In this document: piece after piece, positions 21,531-29,939 of the stretch | How positions within the stretch are numbered: position 1 is the stretch's first letter | How the letters are laid out: every line of letters starts with the position of its first letter | Assembly (NCBI GenBank): GCA_023386795.1 | Contig: JAEWJB010000063.1 | Coordinates: forward strand, 1 to 36,258 | From: Pseudomonadota bacterium | GTDB lineage: Bacteria; Pseudomonadota; Gammaproteobacteria; Xanthomonadales; Xanthomonadaceae | DNA length: 36,258 nucleotides | Reading direction: 5' to 3' | Made by a program: the position numbers and the translations under genes | Notes under the pieces: model-generated | The model's input: only the letters and a program-made list of their open reading frames with translations | What the model was told of the DNA's origin: nothing | Databases searched by the model: none

Positions 21531-22811
21531 ATGTCCGTCGCCCGTCCCGTCGCCATCCTCGGTGGTGTCCGCATTCCGTTCTGTCGCCAGAACACCGCCT
21601 ATTCGGATGTCGGCAACCTGGGCATGTCGGTGCGCACGCTGGGCGCGCTGGTCGAGCGCTTCGGCCTGCACGGGCAGCAGCTCGGCGAAGTGGCGATGGG
21701 CGCGGTGATCAAGCATTCCAGCGACTGGAACCTGGCGCGCGAAGCGGCCCTGTCGTCCGGCCTGTCGCCGCTGACGCCGGGCATCACCCTGCAGCGCGCC
21801 TGCGGCACCTCGCTCGACACCATCGTGCACATCGGCAACAAGATCGCGCTGGGACAGATCGATTCAGGCATCGGCGGCGGCTCGGACACCACCTCGGATG
21901 TGCCGATCGTCTATGGCAAGAAGCTGCGCGCGCGCCTGTTGGCCGCCAACCGCGCCAAGACCACCGGCGACAAGATCAAGGCGCTTGTCAGCGGTTTCCG
22001 TCTCGGCGAACTGAAGCCGGAGTTCCCCGGCGTGGCCGAGCCGCGCACCGGCAAGAGCATGGGCGACCACTGCGAGGACATGGCCAAGGAATGGAACATC
22101 TCGCGTGATTCGCAGGACGAATGGGCGGTGTCCTCGCACAAGAAGCTGGCCGCGGCCTATGAGCGGGGCTTCTTCGACGACCTGATCGCGCCGTTCCGTG
22201 GCGTGAGCCGCGACAACATCCTGCGCCCGGATACCTCGCTGGAGAAGCTGGCCACGCTCAAGCCGGCGTTCGACAAGATTTCCGGTCGCGGTACGTTGAC
22301 CGCCGCCAATTCCACCCCGCTCACCGACGGCGCTGCGGCCGTGCTGCTGGCCAGCGAAGAATGGGCGCGTGCCCACGGCCACGAGCCGCTGGCCTACCTG
22401 CGCGACGCGCAGGTCGCCGCGGTGGACTTCGTGCACGGCGAGGGCCTGCTGATGGCGCCCACCGTGGCCGTGCCGGAGATGCTCAAGCGTCACGGCCTGA
22501 CGCTGCAGGACTTCGACATCTACGAGATCCACGAAGCCTTCGCCGCGCAGGTGCTGTGCACGCTGCGCGCGTGGGAGAGCGAGGATTACTGCCGCAACCG
22601 GCTGGGTCTGGATGCGCCGATGGGCCGCATCGACCCGGCCAAGATCAATCCGCTGGGCTCTTCGCTGGCGACGGGCCATCCGTTCGCCGCCACCGGTGCG
22701 CGCATCGTGGCAACCGTGGCGAAGGAACTGAAGGAGCGCGGCGGTGGCCGTGCGCTGGTGTCGATCTGCACGGCCGGCGGCATGGGCGTGGTGGCGATCA
22801 TCGAGCGTTGA
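21531..22811 (+). CDS. fadI: Acetyl-CoA C-acyltransferase (thiolase, FadI type)
   Basis: The 426-residue thiolase cleaves 3-ketoacyl-CoA to acetyl-CoA and a shortened acyl-CoA in beta-oxidation. The nucleophile is Cys91 in LQRACGTSLDT. The second-half residues are His334 in YEIHEAFAAQ and Cys413 in SICTAGGMG, with GHPFAATGAR between. Length and the internal ALVSGFRLGELKPEFPGVAEP segment fit the FadI rather than the FadA subgroup. No fadJ partner gene is adjacent in this window; it may be elsewhere. It ends before a REP doublet and faces hemY convergently. Confidence 0.92.
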   Translation: MSVARPVAILGGVRIPFCRQNTAYSDVGNLGMSVRTLGALVERFGLHGQQLGEVAMGAVIKHSSDWNLAREAALSSGLSPLTPGITLQRACGTSLDTIVHIGNKIALGQIDSGIGGGSDTTSDVPIVYGKKLRARLLAANRAKTTGDKIKALVSGFRLGELKPEFPGVAEPRTGKSMGDHCEDMAKEWNISRDSQDEWAVSSHKKLAAAYERGFFDDLIAPFRGVSRDNILRPDTSLEKLATLKPAFDKISGRGTLTAANSTPLTDGAAAVLLASEEWARAHGHEPLAYLRDAQVAAVDFVHGEGLLMAPTVAVPEMLKRHGLTLQDFDIYEIHEAFAAQVLCTLRAWESEDYCRNRLGLDAPMGRIDPAKINPLGSSLATGHPFAATGARIVATVAKELKERGGGRALVSICTAGGMGVVAIIER

Positions 22812-22857
22812 GGCGACGGCGGGCGCTGCCCGCCGCGTCGGACCGGCTGGACATCTT

Positions 22858-22919
22858 TGCAGGAGTGGCTTCAGCGGCGACCAGAAACCACGCGGGCGCG
22901 GCTGAAGCCGCTCCTACAG
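22858..22919. repeat. REP doublet, heads facing outwards
   Basis: An imperfect plus-strand arm at 22858-22881 (tgcaggagtggcttcagcgg, then cgac) is followed by a near-perfect inverted arm at 22895-22919 (ggcgcggctgaagccgctcc, then tacag). It is the same unit as at 10001 and 20424, but here the arms point the other way round. It sits between the convergent fadI and hemY. Confidence 0.8.
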
Positions 22920-22938
22920 GACCCTCATATTCATTCCC

Positions 22939-24204
22939 TCAGCCGCGCAGTCGCGGCACGCCGTGTTCGTCGCGATCCTCGGCCACGGCTTGGTCATGGA
23001 TCTGCGCACGCAGGTCGCGATGACCCTCCAACCCGGCCACCGTCCCCCCTCGCGGCGCATGCAGCGCATTGCGGTAACACTGCGCCGCCAAGACCGGTTC
23101 GCCGGCCGCGGCGAAACCTTCGCCCAATTCTTCCCATGCCGGCGCACCGGCGCCCTGCGCGATCGCGCGATGCAGGAATTCCTCGGCCTGCGACCACTGC
23201 TGCTGGTGGCGGGCCAGCCGCGCCAAGGTCAGCAGCAGGCCGGGGCTGGCGGGGTGGGTGGCCAGCCACCGCTGTGCACTGGCACGGCGGGAGTCGTACT
23301 TCTCCAGCGGCAGTTCGCCGTAGAGCACGGCCAGTTCTTCATCCCAGCGAGCATCCAGCGCCTGTTCCAGGCTGCGTAGCGCGGCGTCATCCCAGTGCAG
23401 CGCGGCGGCGCGGCGCGCATAGGCTTCAACGACCGGCGGTTCGGCGCGCAACGCCTTGGGCAATGCTTCCCAGCGCTCGGCGAGCAGATTGGCATCGCCC
23501 GCCTGCTCCAGCGACAACGCCGCCAGTCGCAGTTCCAGCGCGGACAACGCGTCCGGCGCCAGCACCTGTTGCTGCCGCAGCGCGCCGAGCTGTCCATAAG
23601 CCTCGCCCGCACGGCCGATCAGTGCCAATGCCTCGGTACGCAACAGCAAGCCGCGCGGCGGCAGAGGCTGCGCCGCCGGTGTATCGAGGGCGTTGATCGC
23701 ATCGACCGGGCGCGCCTGGTCGAGCAGGCGTTCGGCCTGCAACAGGGCATGGGCGACGGGATCGCGCGCAGCGAGATCCTGGGCCAGCACCTGTGCGCCG
23801 CTAGCATCGCCCCGTGCATCAGCCACGCGAATGGCCGGCGGCAGGGCCACCGGCGCGACATCCTCGTCTTCGGCGGCGGCGACCAGCGCCTTGCCCGCCT
23901 TGCTCCACTGGCCCAGTTCATAGGCGCGCAGTCCCTCGATCAGGCGCGCGCGACCGCGCTTGCGACGGTAGCGGCCCCAGGCGCGGAACGGCAGGCTCAG
24001 CAGGATCCACAGCACCCATAGCGCCAGCAGCAGCACGACCAGCGCGAGCACCGCCTGCGGCATCGGCGCGATGTAGTCATTGCCGCCGGCCCGCACCACC
24101 ACCTCGCCGAGGTCGTAGCGCTGCTGCTGCGACAACCATTGCGCGGCGACCACGCCCAGGGCGACCGCCACCAGCAGGATGATCAGACTTCTCAGTGGCT
24201 TCAT
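22939..24204 (-). CDS. hemY: HemY-type membrane TPR protein
   Basis: The 421-residue protein (the proteobacterial HemY, not the Bacillus oxidase) has two N-terminal membrane helices, about 7-24 and 47-72, with YDLGEVVVRAGGNDYIAPMPQ between them. The motif RAWGRYRRKRGRARLIEGLRAYELGQWSKAGK that follows is characteristic. The rest is TPR-like helices. HemY is thought to hold together late heme or tetrapyrrole enzymes at the membrane, but its biochemistry is unsettled. The start overlaps the hemX stop by 4 bp (ATGA), so the two are coupled. Confidence 0.92.
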   Translation of the reverse strand: MKPLRSLIILLVAVALGVVAAQWLSQQQRYDLGEVVVRAGGNDYIAPMPQAVLALVVLLLALWVLWILLSLPFRAWGRYRRKRGRARLIEGLRAYELGQWSKAGKALVAAAEDEDVAPVALPPAIRVADARGDASGAQVLAQDLAARDPVAHALLQAERLLDQARPVDAINALDTPAAQPLPPRGLLLRTEALALIGRAGEAYGQLGALRQQQVLAPDALSALELRLAALSLEQAGDANLLAERWEALPKALRAEPPVVEAYARRAAALHWDDAALRSLEQALDARWDEELAVLYGELPLEKYDSRRASAQRWLATHPASPGLLLTLARLARHQQQWSQAEEFLHRAIAQGAGAPAWEELGEGFAAAGEPVLAAQCYRNALHAPRGGTVAGLEGHRDLRAQIHDQAVAEDRDEHGVPRLRG

Positions 24205-25169
24205 GGGGCTTGCCTCCCTTCACGCATGGCCTGCAACTGACGCAGGGTGGAACCGAGTTCGGGTACCTCCGGACTTAGCGATGCCTTGCCGAGGTCGGCC
24301 AACACGCGGCGCTGCGCCCGCAGCGCTGGCGAATCCGGCCACAGGCGCACCAGCCAGGTATCCAGCCGACGCAACGCCCGGCTGAAACCCTGCGCGTCAC
24401 CGCGTTCGAGTGCCGCTCGCGCCAGGCTCACCTCGATCTGCAGGGCGTCCTCGGCTGAACGACGTTCGGACGCGGCGATCAGCGTTCCGTCCGAAGGCTG
24501 GATGCGCACCAGTGGCGACAGCGCGCGCTGCCACCACGGCGATCCCGCATCGCCTTCGTTGTCCACATGGTGCGGCAACGCCTGCACGCGCGAGATGAAG
24601 ACGTCGAGTTCCCGTGCGGCCCGCTGGCGTGGCCCCGGACCGAGCGTGTCGAGCGCATTGCGTTCCTGCACCAGCGCCTGGCGCAGGTTGAGATAGGCCG
24701 GATCGTCAACGCCCTGCAGCGTACCGGCGGCGAGCGCGTAGGCGCGGCGTGCACCGTCGAGGTCGCCGGCAATCGCCAGGCGTTGTTCGCCCTGGCTGAG
24801 CAGCAATTCCACTTCGTCCAGGCGCAGGGCCTGCGCGCCGTGGCGCTCGGTGTCGGCCAGGCGTTCGACCGTTTCCTCCAGCAGCGCACCACGCTGGCTC
24901 AGGCCAAGCATTTCGTCGCGCAGGATGCGGTTGGTCGCGGCCGCGTCCTGCAGACGCTGGTTGGTGGCGCGCTGGTCACGGCGCAAGGCGTCCATGTTCT
25001 GCTCCAGCGCCGTCCAGCGTTGCGTGCGCGCTTGTTCGTCCTGCTGCTGCGCGGCGAGGCGGCTCTGCCATTCGCGCCACCCGAAGGCGGCCGCCAGCAC
25101 GAGCACTACCAGCACGAGCAGGGACAGCCACAGCAGCGGTCGGCGGCGTGCGGGCAGGGGGTCGTTCAT
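24201..25169 (-). CDS. hemX: HemX-type membrane-anchored protein
   Basis: The 322-residue protein has one N-terminal membrane helix (PLLWLSLLVLVVLVLAAAFGW, about 11-31) and then a long coiled-coil-like region (about 33-110, rich in Gln, Arg and Ala). The HemX domain holds the typical LDEVELLLSQGEQRLAIAGD and QRWW-like SPWWQRALSPLVRI. Databases often call it uroporphyrinogen-III C-methyltransferase, but no SAM-binding site is visible, so that name is misleading. It lies between hemD and hemY as in other gammaproteobacteria and probably works with HemY in organising tetrapyrrole synthesis. Confidence 0.9.
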   Translation of the reverse strand: MNDPLPARRRPLLWLSLLVLVVLVLAAAFGWREWQSRLAAQQQDEQARTQRWTALEQNMDALRRDQRATNQRLQDAAATNRILRDEMLGLSQRGALLEETVERLADTERHGAQALRLDEVELLLSQGEQRLAIAGDLDGARRAYALAAGTLQGVDDPAYLNLRQALVQERNALDTLGPGPRQRAARELDVFISRVQALPHHVDNEGDAGSPWWQRALSPLVRIQPSDGTLIAASERRSAEDALQIEVSLARAALERGDAQGFSRALRRLDTWLVRLWPDSPALRAQRRVLADLGKASLSPEVPELGSTLRQLQAMREGRQAP

Positions 25170-25269
25170 CGCTACTTCCTCGAAAGCTCAGGGCCGCGCG
25201 GGGGTGTGGGCGGCGCGGCACAGCATGGCGTGGCGCGCGCGCAACGGGCAAGAGCGCGGCGGCCTCGAT

Positions 25270-26028
25270 TCACCCCGTCGTGGCCACCGCCGCCAGCAGC
25301 TGCTCGGGACGCGGACCCTCCGCGCGGAGGACGCGGGCGAACCCACGCTCGGCAGCCAGCGCGGCCAGCCGGTCACTGGCGGCGACGACCGGCTGCGCCT
25401 GCCAGCGTGCGAGCAGGTCCGGCGGGAGCTGCTCCAGTACCCGCACGAAGGCTTCGCCGCTGCTGAGCGCCAGCACCGTGGGGTTGGCCAGGGCGCGCAG
25501 GCGCCGCACGGTGGCGGCCGGAATGAGCAGGGGAATGCGCTCGTAGACATCGGCCCGGATGACCTCGACGCCCCGCTGCGCCAACTCTCCCGCGATCACC
25601 CCGCGCCCGCCCGGTGCGGTGACCAGGCCGACACGACCGACCGCGCTTAGTACCGGAAGGCCCAGCACCCCCTCGCTGTCCATGCGGGTGGGTTGAAGGA
25701 CCGTGGCGACGCCCGCGCGTCGCAGTGCCTGCGCGCTGCCTTCGCCGACGGCCAGCCAGCTTGCGTCGGCTGCCGGATGCAGGGCCCCCAATGCCCGCGC
25801 CGCGCGTACCGCCGCCGGACTGGTGAACACCACGGCCGGAGCGGCCAGCGCGCGTGCCAGTGCCTGGCGCGTGGCCTCGTCTCCTCGCGCTTGCAGGCGC
25901 CATGGCGAGACGGCCTGCAGCGTCATTCCGTGCCGCGCGGCGGCCCGGCGCATCGCCGCGTGCTGGCCGGCGGGGCGCAGGGAAATCAGCGTAGTGGGCA
26001 CGTGTGCGGGGGCTGGCATTGCGGGCAT
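25270..26028 (-). CDS. hemD: Uroporphyrinogen-III synthase
   Basis: The roughly 252-residue enzyme closes and inverts ring D of hydroxymethylbilane to make uroporphyrinogen III, the branch point to heme and siroheme. HemD is weakly conserved, but these features fit: N-terminal TLISLRPAGQH, AVVFTSPAAVRAA, WLAVGEGSAQALRRAG, TAPGGRGVIAGELAQRGVEVIRADVYER and VLALSSGEAFV. The start is at 26028 or 26019 (two ATGs three codons apart); longer upstream extension lies inside the opposite gene. hemC is not adjacent. A 100-bp gap with no evident signal separates it from hemX. It is divergent from the YiiD-type gene across 33 bp. Confidence 0.9.
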   Translation of the reverse strand: MPAMPAPAHVPTTLISLRPAGQHAAMRRAAARHGMTLQAVSPWRLQARGDEATRQALARALAAPAVVFTSPAAVRAARALGALHPAADASWLAVGEGSAQALRRAGVATVLQPTRMDSEGVLGLPVLSAVGRVGLVTAPGGRGVIAGELAQRGVEVIRADVYERIPLLIPAATVRRLRALANPTVLALSSGEAFVRVLEQLPPDLLARWQAQPVVAASDRLAALAAERGFARVLRAEGPRPEQLLAAVATTG

Positions 26029-26061
26029 TATGCGAGCCCTTCGTCCGCGCGTGCCGTTCCG

Positions 26062-26532
26062 ATGCCGTTGCCCGAGCCTTCCGCCGCCGACCTGCATCAA
26101 CTGCAGGCCGTCCTTTCCGCCATGCCCCCGGTCGCGGCGATGGGCATCCGCGTGTCCCGTTACGCGGAAGGCGCGCTGCACCTGGAGGCGTCGCTGGCCG
26201 CCAACGTCAACGACAAGGACAACGCCTTCGGCGGCAGCCTGGCCTCGCTGATGACGCTGGCCGGCTGGGGATGGGTGAGCCTGCAGCTGCACCTGGCCGG
26301 GATCGAAGCCGATGTCTACGTGGCCGACAGCCAGCTGCGCTACCTCAAGCCCGTCTACGAGGCGCTGCGCGCCGACGCCGCGCCGGCGGACCCTGCCGAA
26401 CGCGACACCTTCATCGCCACCCTGCGCCAGCGCGGCCGGGCCCGGCTGGGCATGGCCGCGCAGGTGCGCCTGTCCGGCGGCGAGGTGGCCGCGACCTTCT
26501 CGGGACGGTTCGTGGCCATTGCCAAAGGGTAG
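26062..26532 (+). CDS. YiiD-type thioesterase-domain protein
   Basis: The 156-residue hotdog-fold protein matches the C-terminal thioesterase domain of E. coli YiiD: VAAMGIRVSRYAEGALHLEASLAANVNDKDNAFGG followed by SLASLMTLAGWGWVSLQL. The Asn-Asp/Phe-Gly-Gly segment forms the acyl-CoA site in this family. It lacks the N-terminal acetyltransferase domain found in YiiD. The substrate is unknown. The ATG at 26062 is only 33 bp from the hemD start on the other strand, so the two promoters must overlap. Confidence 0.82.
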   Translation: MPLPEPSAADLHQLQAVLSAMPPVAAMGIRVSRYAEGALHLEASLAANVNDKDNAFGGSLASLMTLAGWGWVSLQLHLAGIEADVYVADSQLRYLKPVYEALRADAAPADPAERDTFIATLRQRGRARLGMAAQVRLSGGEVAATFSGRFVAIAKG

Positions 26533-26564
26533 GATGACGCCTCGTGACCAGGGGAACAGGTGAG

Positions 26565-26990
26565 ATGCGAAAGGGGATCCGGATCGCGTTGGCGAGCGTG
26601 CTGATGCTGCTGGCGGTGTCGGCCATGGCCTCCAGCCGTTCGCAGCGGCGCAGCCTGGACGATGTCCAGGCCGCCTACGCCGCTGCCGTGCGCTGGAACG
26701 ATTTCGACACCGCGCAGGAAATGCTCGAGCCGCAGTACCGCAAGGACCACCCGCAGTCCGAGCTGGAACGCGCGCGCTATGACCAGGTACAGATCTCCGG
26801 CTACCGCGAGCTGCGCGCGGGCAACGGCACCAGCGACAACGAGGTCTTCCGTGACGTCGAGCTGCGGGTCATCAACCGCAACACCCAGGCCGAGCGCACC
26901 GTGCGTGTCCGCGAGACCTGGCGTTGGGACCCGCAGGCCAAGCAGTGGTGGCTCGCCTCGGGCCTGCCGGACCTGTGGCGGGGGGAATAG
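26565..26990 (+). CDS. Small exported protein of unknown function
   Basis: The 141-residue protein begins with a signal peptide (IRIALASVLMLLAVSAMA, cut near residue 23). The mature part has an NTF2/DUF4440-like look: a helix DDVQAAYAAAVRWNDFDTAQEML, then a strand-rich half with VFRDVELRVINRN, RTVRVRETWRWD and KQWWLASGLPDLW. The fold suggestion is inference from this helix-then-sheet pattern; I do not recognise a named family. An AGGGGAACAGGTG stretch provides the ribosome site. It lies 32 bp after the YiiD-type gene. Confidence 0.72.
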   Translation: MRKGIRIALASVLMLLAVSAMASSRSQRRSLDDVQAAYAAAVRWNDFDTAQEMLEPQYRKDHPQSELERARYDQVQISGYRELRAGNGTSDNEVFRDVELRVINRNTQAERTVRVRETWRWDPQAKQWWLASGLPDLWRGE

Positions 26991-27068
26991 GGTTCCCGGA
27001 CGCGCCCGCCCCGTCCCTGTCTCCGGCCTGTGCGACAATCGCCGCCCGCTCACCAGACCCCTGAAGCC

Positions 27069-27506
27069 GTGAATTTCGAAGAACTGCTGGCCTTTGCCGG
27101 GCGCAATCCGTTCCTGTCGATCGTTTTCGTTGGCCTGACCATCGCCATCCTCTACACCGAGATTGCCCGCCTGTTCCGGGGTTTCGCCGGCATCAAGCCC
27201 GCCGAGCTGACCCGCCTGATGAACGCGGACAACGCGGTGGTGGTCGACCTGTCGGCCGCCTCGGATTTCGAGAAGGGCCACATCGCCGGCAGTCGCAACG
27301 TGCAACCGGCCCAGTTCGGCCCGGAGCACAAGTCCGTCGCCGAGGCCAAGCAGAAGCCGGTCGTGCTGGTGTGCCGCACCGGCAATGCCTCCACGGCCGC
27401 CGCCAAACAGCTCAAGAAAGCCGGCTTCGAAAAGGTGTACGTGCTGGAGGGTGGTATCCCGGCATGGCAGCAGGCCGAACTGCCCCTGGTGAAGGGCCGC
27501 GCCTGA
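27069..27506 (+). CDS. Membrane-anchored rhodanese (YibN type)
   Basis: The 145-residue protein starts at GTG 27069. A membrane helix spans about 15-31 (FLSIVFVGLTIAILYTE), followed by a rhodanese domain with VVVDLSAASDFEKGHIAGSRNV and the active-site loop VCRTGNAS, in which Cys102 carries the persulfide. It matches YibN of E. coli. YibN commonly precedes secB, as here (96 bp), and has been linked to membrane-protein insertion as well as sulfur transfer. A GACAAT -10-like box lies at 27034-27039. Confidence 0.9.
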   Translation: MNFEELLAFAGRNPFLSIVFVGLTIAILYTEIARLFRGFAGIKPAELTRLMNADNAVVVDLSAASDFEKGHIAGSRNVQPAQFGPEHKSVAEAKQKPVVLVCRTGNASTAAAKQLKKAGFEKVYVLEGGIPAWQQAELPLVKGRA

Positions 27507-27554
27507 CCCCATTGCTGCCTGAGCGCCGCACGCCGGCGCCCCCCGCGACAGGCA

Positions 27555-27563
27555 TGTGATAAT
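27555..27563 (+). promoter_or_regulatory. Extended -10 promoter candidate for secB
   Basis: TGTGATAAT combines the TGn extension with a good -10 hexamer (GATAAT at 27558-27563), about 40 bp before the secB ATG. No -35 is apparent, which an extended -10 does not require. Confidence 0.5.
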
Positions 27564-27602
27564 CCCGATTCATCAACGAAATCCGTTCTACTGGAGTAGG
27601 AA

Positions 27603-28118
27603 ATGTCCGACGAAACCAACAACGGCGCCGTGGCGCCGGCCGACGCCGCTGCCGGCCCCGCGTTCACCATCGAAAAGATCTACGTCAAGGACGTTTCGTT
27701 CGAATCGCCGAACGCGCCTGCCGTGTTCAACGAGGCCGTGCAGCCGGAGTTGCAGCTCAACCTCAACCAGCGCGTGCAGCGCCTGAACGAGAACGCGTTC
27801 GAAGTGGTGCTGGCGATCACCCTGACCTGCAGCGCCGGCGGCCGTACCGCGTACGTGGCCGAAGTGCAGCAGGCCGGCGTGTTCGGCCTGGTCGGCCTGG
27901 AGCCGCAGGCCATCGACGTGCTGCTCGGCACCCAGTGCCCGAACATCCTGTTCCCGTACGTGCGCAGCCTCATCAGCGACCTGATCCAGGCCGGTGGCTT
28001 CCCGCCGTTCTACCTGCAGCCGATCAACTTCGAGGCGCTGTACGCCGAGAGCCTGCGCCAGCGCGCGCAGGGCGGCGAGCCTTCGCTGGCTGATTCGGAG
28101 CCGGCCGGCAACGCCTGA
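27603..28118 (+). CDS. secB: Protein-export chaperone SecB
   Basis: The 171-residue acidic protein is the tetrameric chaperone that keeps preproteins unfolded and hands them to SecA. Family features are FTIEKIYVKDVSFESPNAP, QPELQLNLNQRVQRL, AYVAEVQQAGVFGLVGL and, near the end, the SecA-contact and core helix PNILFPYVRSLISDLIQAGGFPPFYLQPINFEALYAE. A GGAG ribosome site precedes the ATG. gpsA follows after 22 bp, the common gammaproteobacterial secB-gpsA order. Confidence 0.97.
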   Translation: MSDETNNGAVAPADAAAGPAFTIEKIYVKDVSFESPNAPAVFNEAVQPELQLNLNQRVQRLNENAFEVVLAITLTCSAGGRTAYVAEVQQAGVFGLVGLEPQAIDVLLGTQCPNILFPYVRSLISDLIQAGGFPPFYLQPINFEALYAESLRQRAQGGEPSLADSEPAGNA

Positions 28119-28140
28119 GCGTTGCATGGCTGATCCTCGG

Positions 28141-29166
28141 ATGAGCGATCAAAAGCAGAAAATCGCCGTCCTGGGCGCCGGCTCCTGGGGCACCGCGCTC
28201 GCCGCGCTGGTGTCCCGGCATGGTCATCCGACCGTGCTGTGGGGCCGCGACGCGGCGGTCATCGAGGCGATCGACCGCCAGCACGAGAACCCGCGCTACC
28301 TGCCGGGCATCGCGCTGCCTGACGCGCTGCGTGCCACCACCGACCTGGCGTCGGCGGTGGCCGACGCGGGCTGGATCCTGGTGGTGGTGCCTTCGCATGC
28401 TTTCACCGAGACGATTCGCACGCTGGCGCCGCTGCGTCCGGCCAGCGCGGGCGTGGCCTGGGCAACGAAGGGCTTCGAGCCCGGTTCGGGACGCTTCCTG
28501 CACGAGGTGGCCGGCGAGATCCTTGGTGACGCGGTGCCGCTGGCGGTGGTGACCGGTCCTTCGTTCGCGAAGGAAGTCACGCTGGGCCTGCCTACCGCGA
28601 TCACGGTGCACGGCGACGACGCCGAATTCGCGCAGCAGGTTGCCGCGGCGATGCATGGGCCGACCTTCCGCGCGTATACCGGCGATGACATGGTCGGTGC
28701 GGAGCTGGGCGGTGCGATGAAGAACGTGCTGGCCGTGGCCACCGGCGTGGCCGATGGCATGCAGCTCGGGCTCAACGCGCGCGCTGGCCTGATCACGCGT
28801 GGTCTCAACGAGATGCTGCGGCTGGCGGCGGTGATCGGGGCGCGCCCGGAGACGCTGATGGGCCTGGCGGGGTTGGGCGATCTGGTGCTGACGTGTACCG
28901 GCGATCTGTCGCGCAACCGTCGGCTCGGTCTGGCGCTGGGGCGCGGCCAGACCCTGACCGATGCGGTGCGCGAGATTGGCCAGGTGGTCGAGTCCGTGCA
29001 GACGGCCGACGAGGTGATGCGGCAGGCCGAGGCGCATGGCATCGAGCTGCCGATCTCCAATGCGGTGCGGGCCGTGCTGCATGGCGAACTGACGCCAGAA
29101 GCCGGGTTGCGGGGGTTGCTGGCGCGCGAGCAGAAGCCCGAGTATCCGGCGACCTTGTTCCAATAG
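28141..29166 (+). CDS. gpsA: Glycerol-3-phosphate dehydrogenase [NAD(P)+]
   Basis: The 341-residue enzyme reduces dihydroxyacetone phosphate to sn-glycerol-3-phosphate, the first precursor of phospholipids. The Rossmann motif GAGSWG is at 12-17. TGPSFAKEV and the active-site GGAMKNVLAVATG are canonical, as are GLAGLGDLVLTCTG and SRNRRLG. The ATG at 28141 gives the usual short N-terminus; ATG 28126 would add five residues and cannot be excluded. It is probably cotranscribed with secB and ends at the intrinsic terminator at 29193. Confidence 0.96.
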   Translation: MSDQKQKIAVLGAGSWGTALAALVSRHGHPTVLWGRDAAVIEAIDRQHENPRYLPGIALPDALRATTDLASAVADAGWILVVVPSHAFTETIRTLAPLRPASAGVAWATKGFEPGSGRFLHEVAGEILGDAVPLAVVTGPSFAKEVTLGLPTAITVHGDDAEFAQQVAAAMHGPTFRAYTGDDMVGAELGGAMKNVLAVATGVADGMQLGLNARAGLITRGLNEMLRLAAVIGARPETLMGLAGLGDLVLTCTGDLSRNRRLGLALGRGQTLTDAVREIGQVVESVQTADEVMRQAEAHGIELPISNAVRAVLHGELTPEAGLRGLLAREQKPEYPATLFQ

Positions 29167-29192
29167 CCGTCGTCACCCGGTGGATTTTGATG

Positions 29193-29216
29193 AGCCCGGC
29201 TTCGGCCGGGCTTTTT
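29193..29216 (+). terminator. Intrinsic terminator of gpsA
   Basis: AGCCCGGC (29193-29200), a UUCG tetraloop, GCCGGGCT (29205-29212) and then a T-run. This is a textbook rho-independent terminator 27 bp after the gpsA stop. Confidence 0.95.
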
Positions 29217-29282
29217 GCTTTCAGGCCTGCGCCCGGGCGCCCGATCCAACGCCGGGCTGGATGGGAATTCAGAAGCGAGTGG

Positions 29283-29311
29283 CCAAAAAGAAGCCCGGCA
29301 TGGCCGGGCTT
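29283..29311 (-). terminator. Intrinsic terminator of ax21
   Basis: Read leftwards, AAGCCCGGC pairs with GCCGGGCTT (plus-strand 29291-29299 and 29303-29311, 3-nt loop) and is followed by a T-rich tail (AAAAAG at 29285-29290 on the plus strand). It lies about 46 bp after the ax21 stop. Confidence 0.9.
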
Positions 29312-29357
29312 CGGGTTGCGACACGGGAGAGAGACGTGTCGCGCCTTGGGTGATGCC

Positions 29358-29939
29358 TTACCAGCTGAAGCGCGGGCCGACCGACCACTGGACGTCGCCG
29401 TTGTCGGTGTACATCTTGATGTCGCCGCTCACTGCCCAGTTCTTGTTGACGTTGAACTGGCCACCCAGGCGGCCGTAGAACTGGCCATCCGGGTTGAAGT
29501 TGTCGCGCTTGGCGTAGTCTTCATAGCCGGCCAGCAGGTAGGTCGAGAAGCGCGGGCCGAACGAGTTGTTGATGCCCACTTCGGTGGCCCAGCCGTTGAA
29601 ATCCTTCTCGTAATGTTCCGGATCCAGGTTCTGGTAGGACACGCGCGCCAGCAGGTCGGTGCTGTTGCTGATCGCGTAGTTGTAGCCCACGCCCACGTTC
29701 CACTGGTTCACGTCCAGGTCGCCGGCGCCGTCGAACTTCTGCTTGGTGTAACCCGTGAAGACGTGGAAATTCGGATGGAACGCGTAGGAACCCTTGATGC
29801 CCCAGCCATCGGCGTCCGGGCCATCGACATTGGTCTTGACGTAATCACCTTCCACATAGTTGTAGGAGATGTTGTCGGCGGCTGAAGCGGCAAACGGGAG
29901 GGCGGCCAGCAGGCCCAGGGCAAGCAACGAAGTCTTCAT
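29358..29939 (-). CDS. ax21: Ax21-family outer membrane beta-barrel protein
   Basis: The 193-residue protein has a signal peptide (MKTSLLALGLLAALPFAASA, cut near 21) and then ISYNYVEGDYVKTNVDG, which matches Xanthomonas/Stenotrophomonas Ax21 closely. Alternating aromatic beta-strands (GWGIKGSYAF, FHVFTGYTKQKF, QWNVGVGYNY, FSTYLLAGYEDY, FYGRLGGQFN) end in the C-terminal GPRFSW, with the terminal aromatic needed for outer-membrane insertion. Ax21 is an abundant small barrel found in outer membrane vesicles. Earlier reports that it is a secreted quorum signal and the ligand of rice XA21 were retracted, so I describe it only as a small porin-like protein. An AGG ribosome site lies 9 bp before the start, and a strong terminator follows the gene. 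Confidence 0.9.
   Translation of the reverse strand: MKTSLLALGLLAALPFAASAADNISYNYVEGDYVKTNVDGPDADGWGIKGSYAFHPNFHVFTGYTKQKFDGAGDLDVNQWNVGVGYNYAISNSTDLLARVSYQNLDPEHYEKDFNGWATEVGINNSFGPRFSTYLLAGYEDYAKRDNFNPDGQFYGRLGGQFNVNKNWAVSGDIKMYTDNGDVQWSVGPRFSW

Noticed and set aside
24201..25169. Uroporphyrinogen-III C-methyltransferase activity for hemX
   Set aside because: No SAM-binding motifs are visible; the protein is a membrane helix plus coiled coil, so the common database name reflects a mis-annotation.
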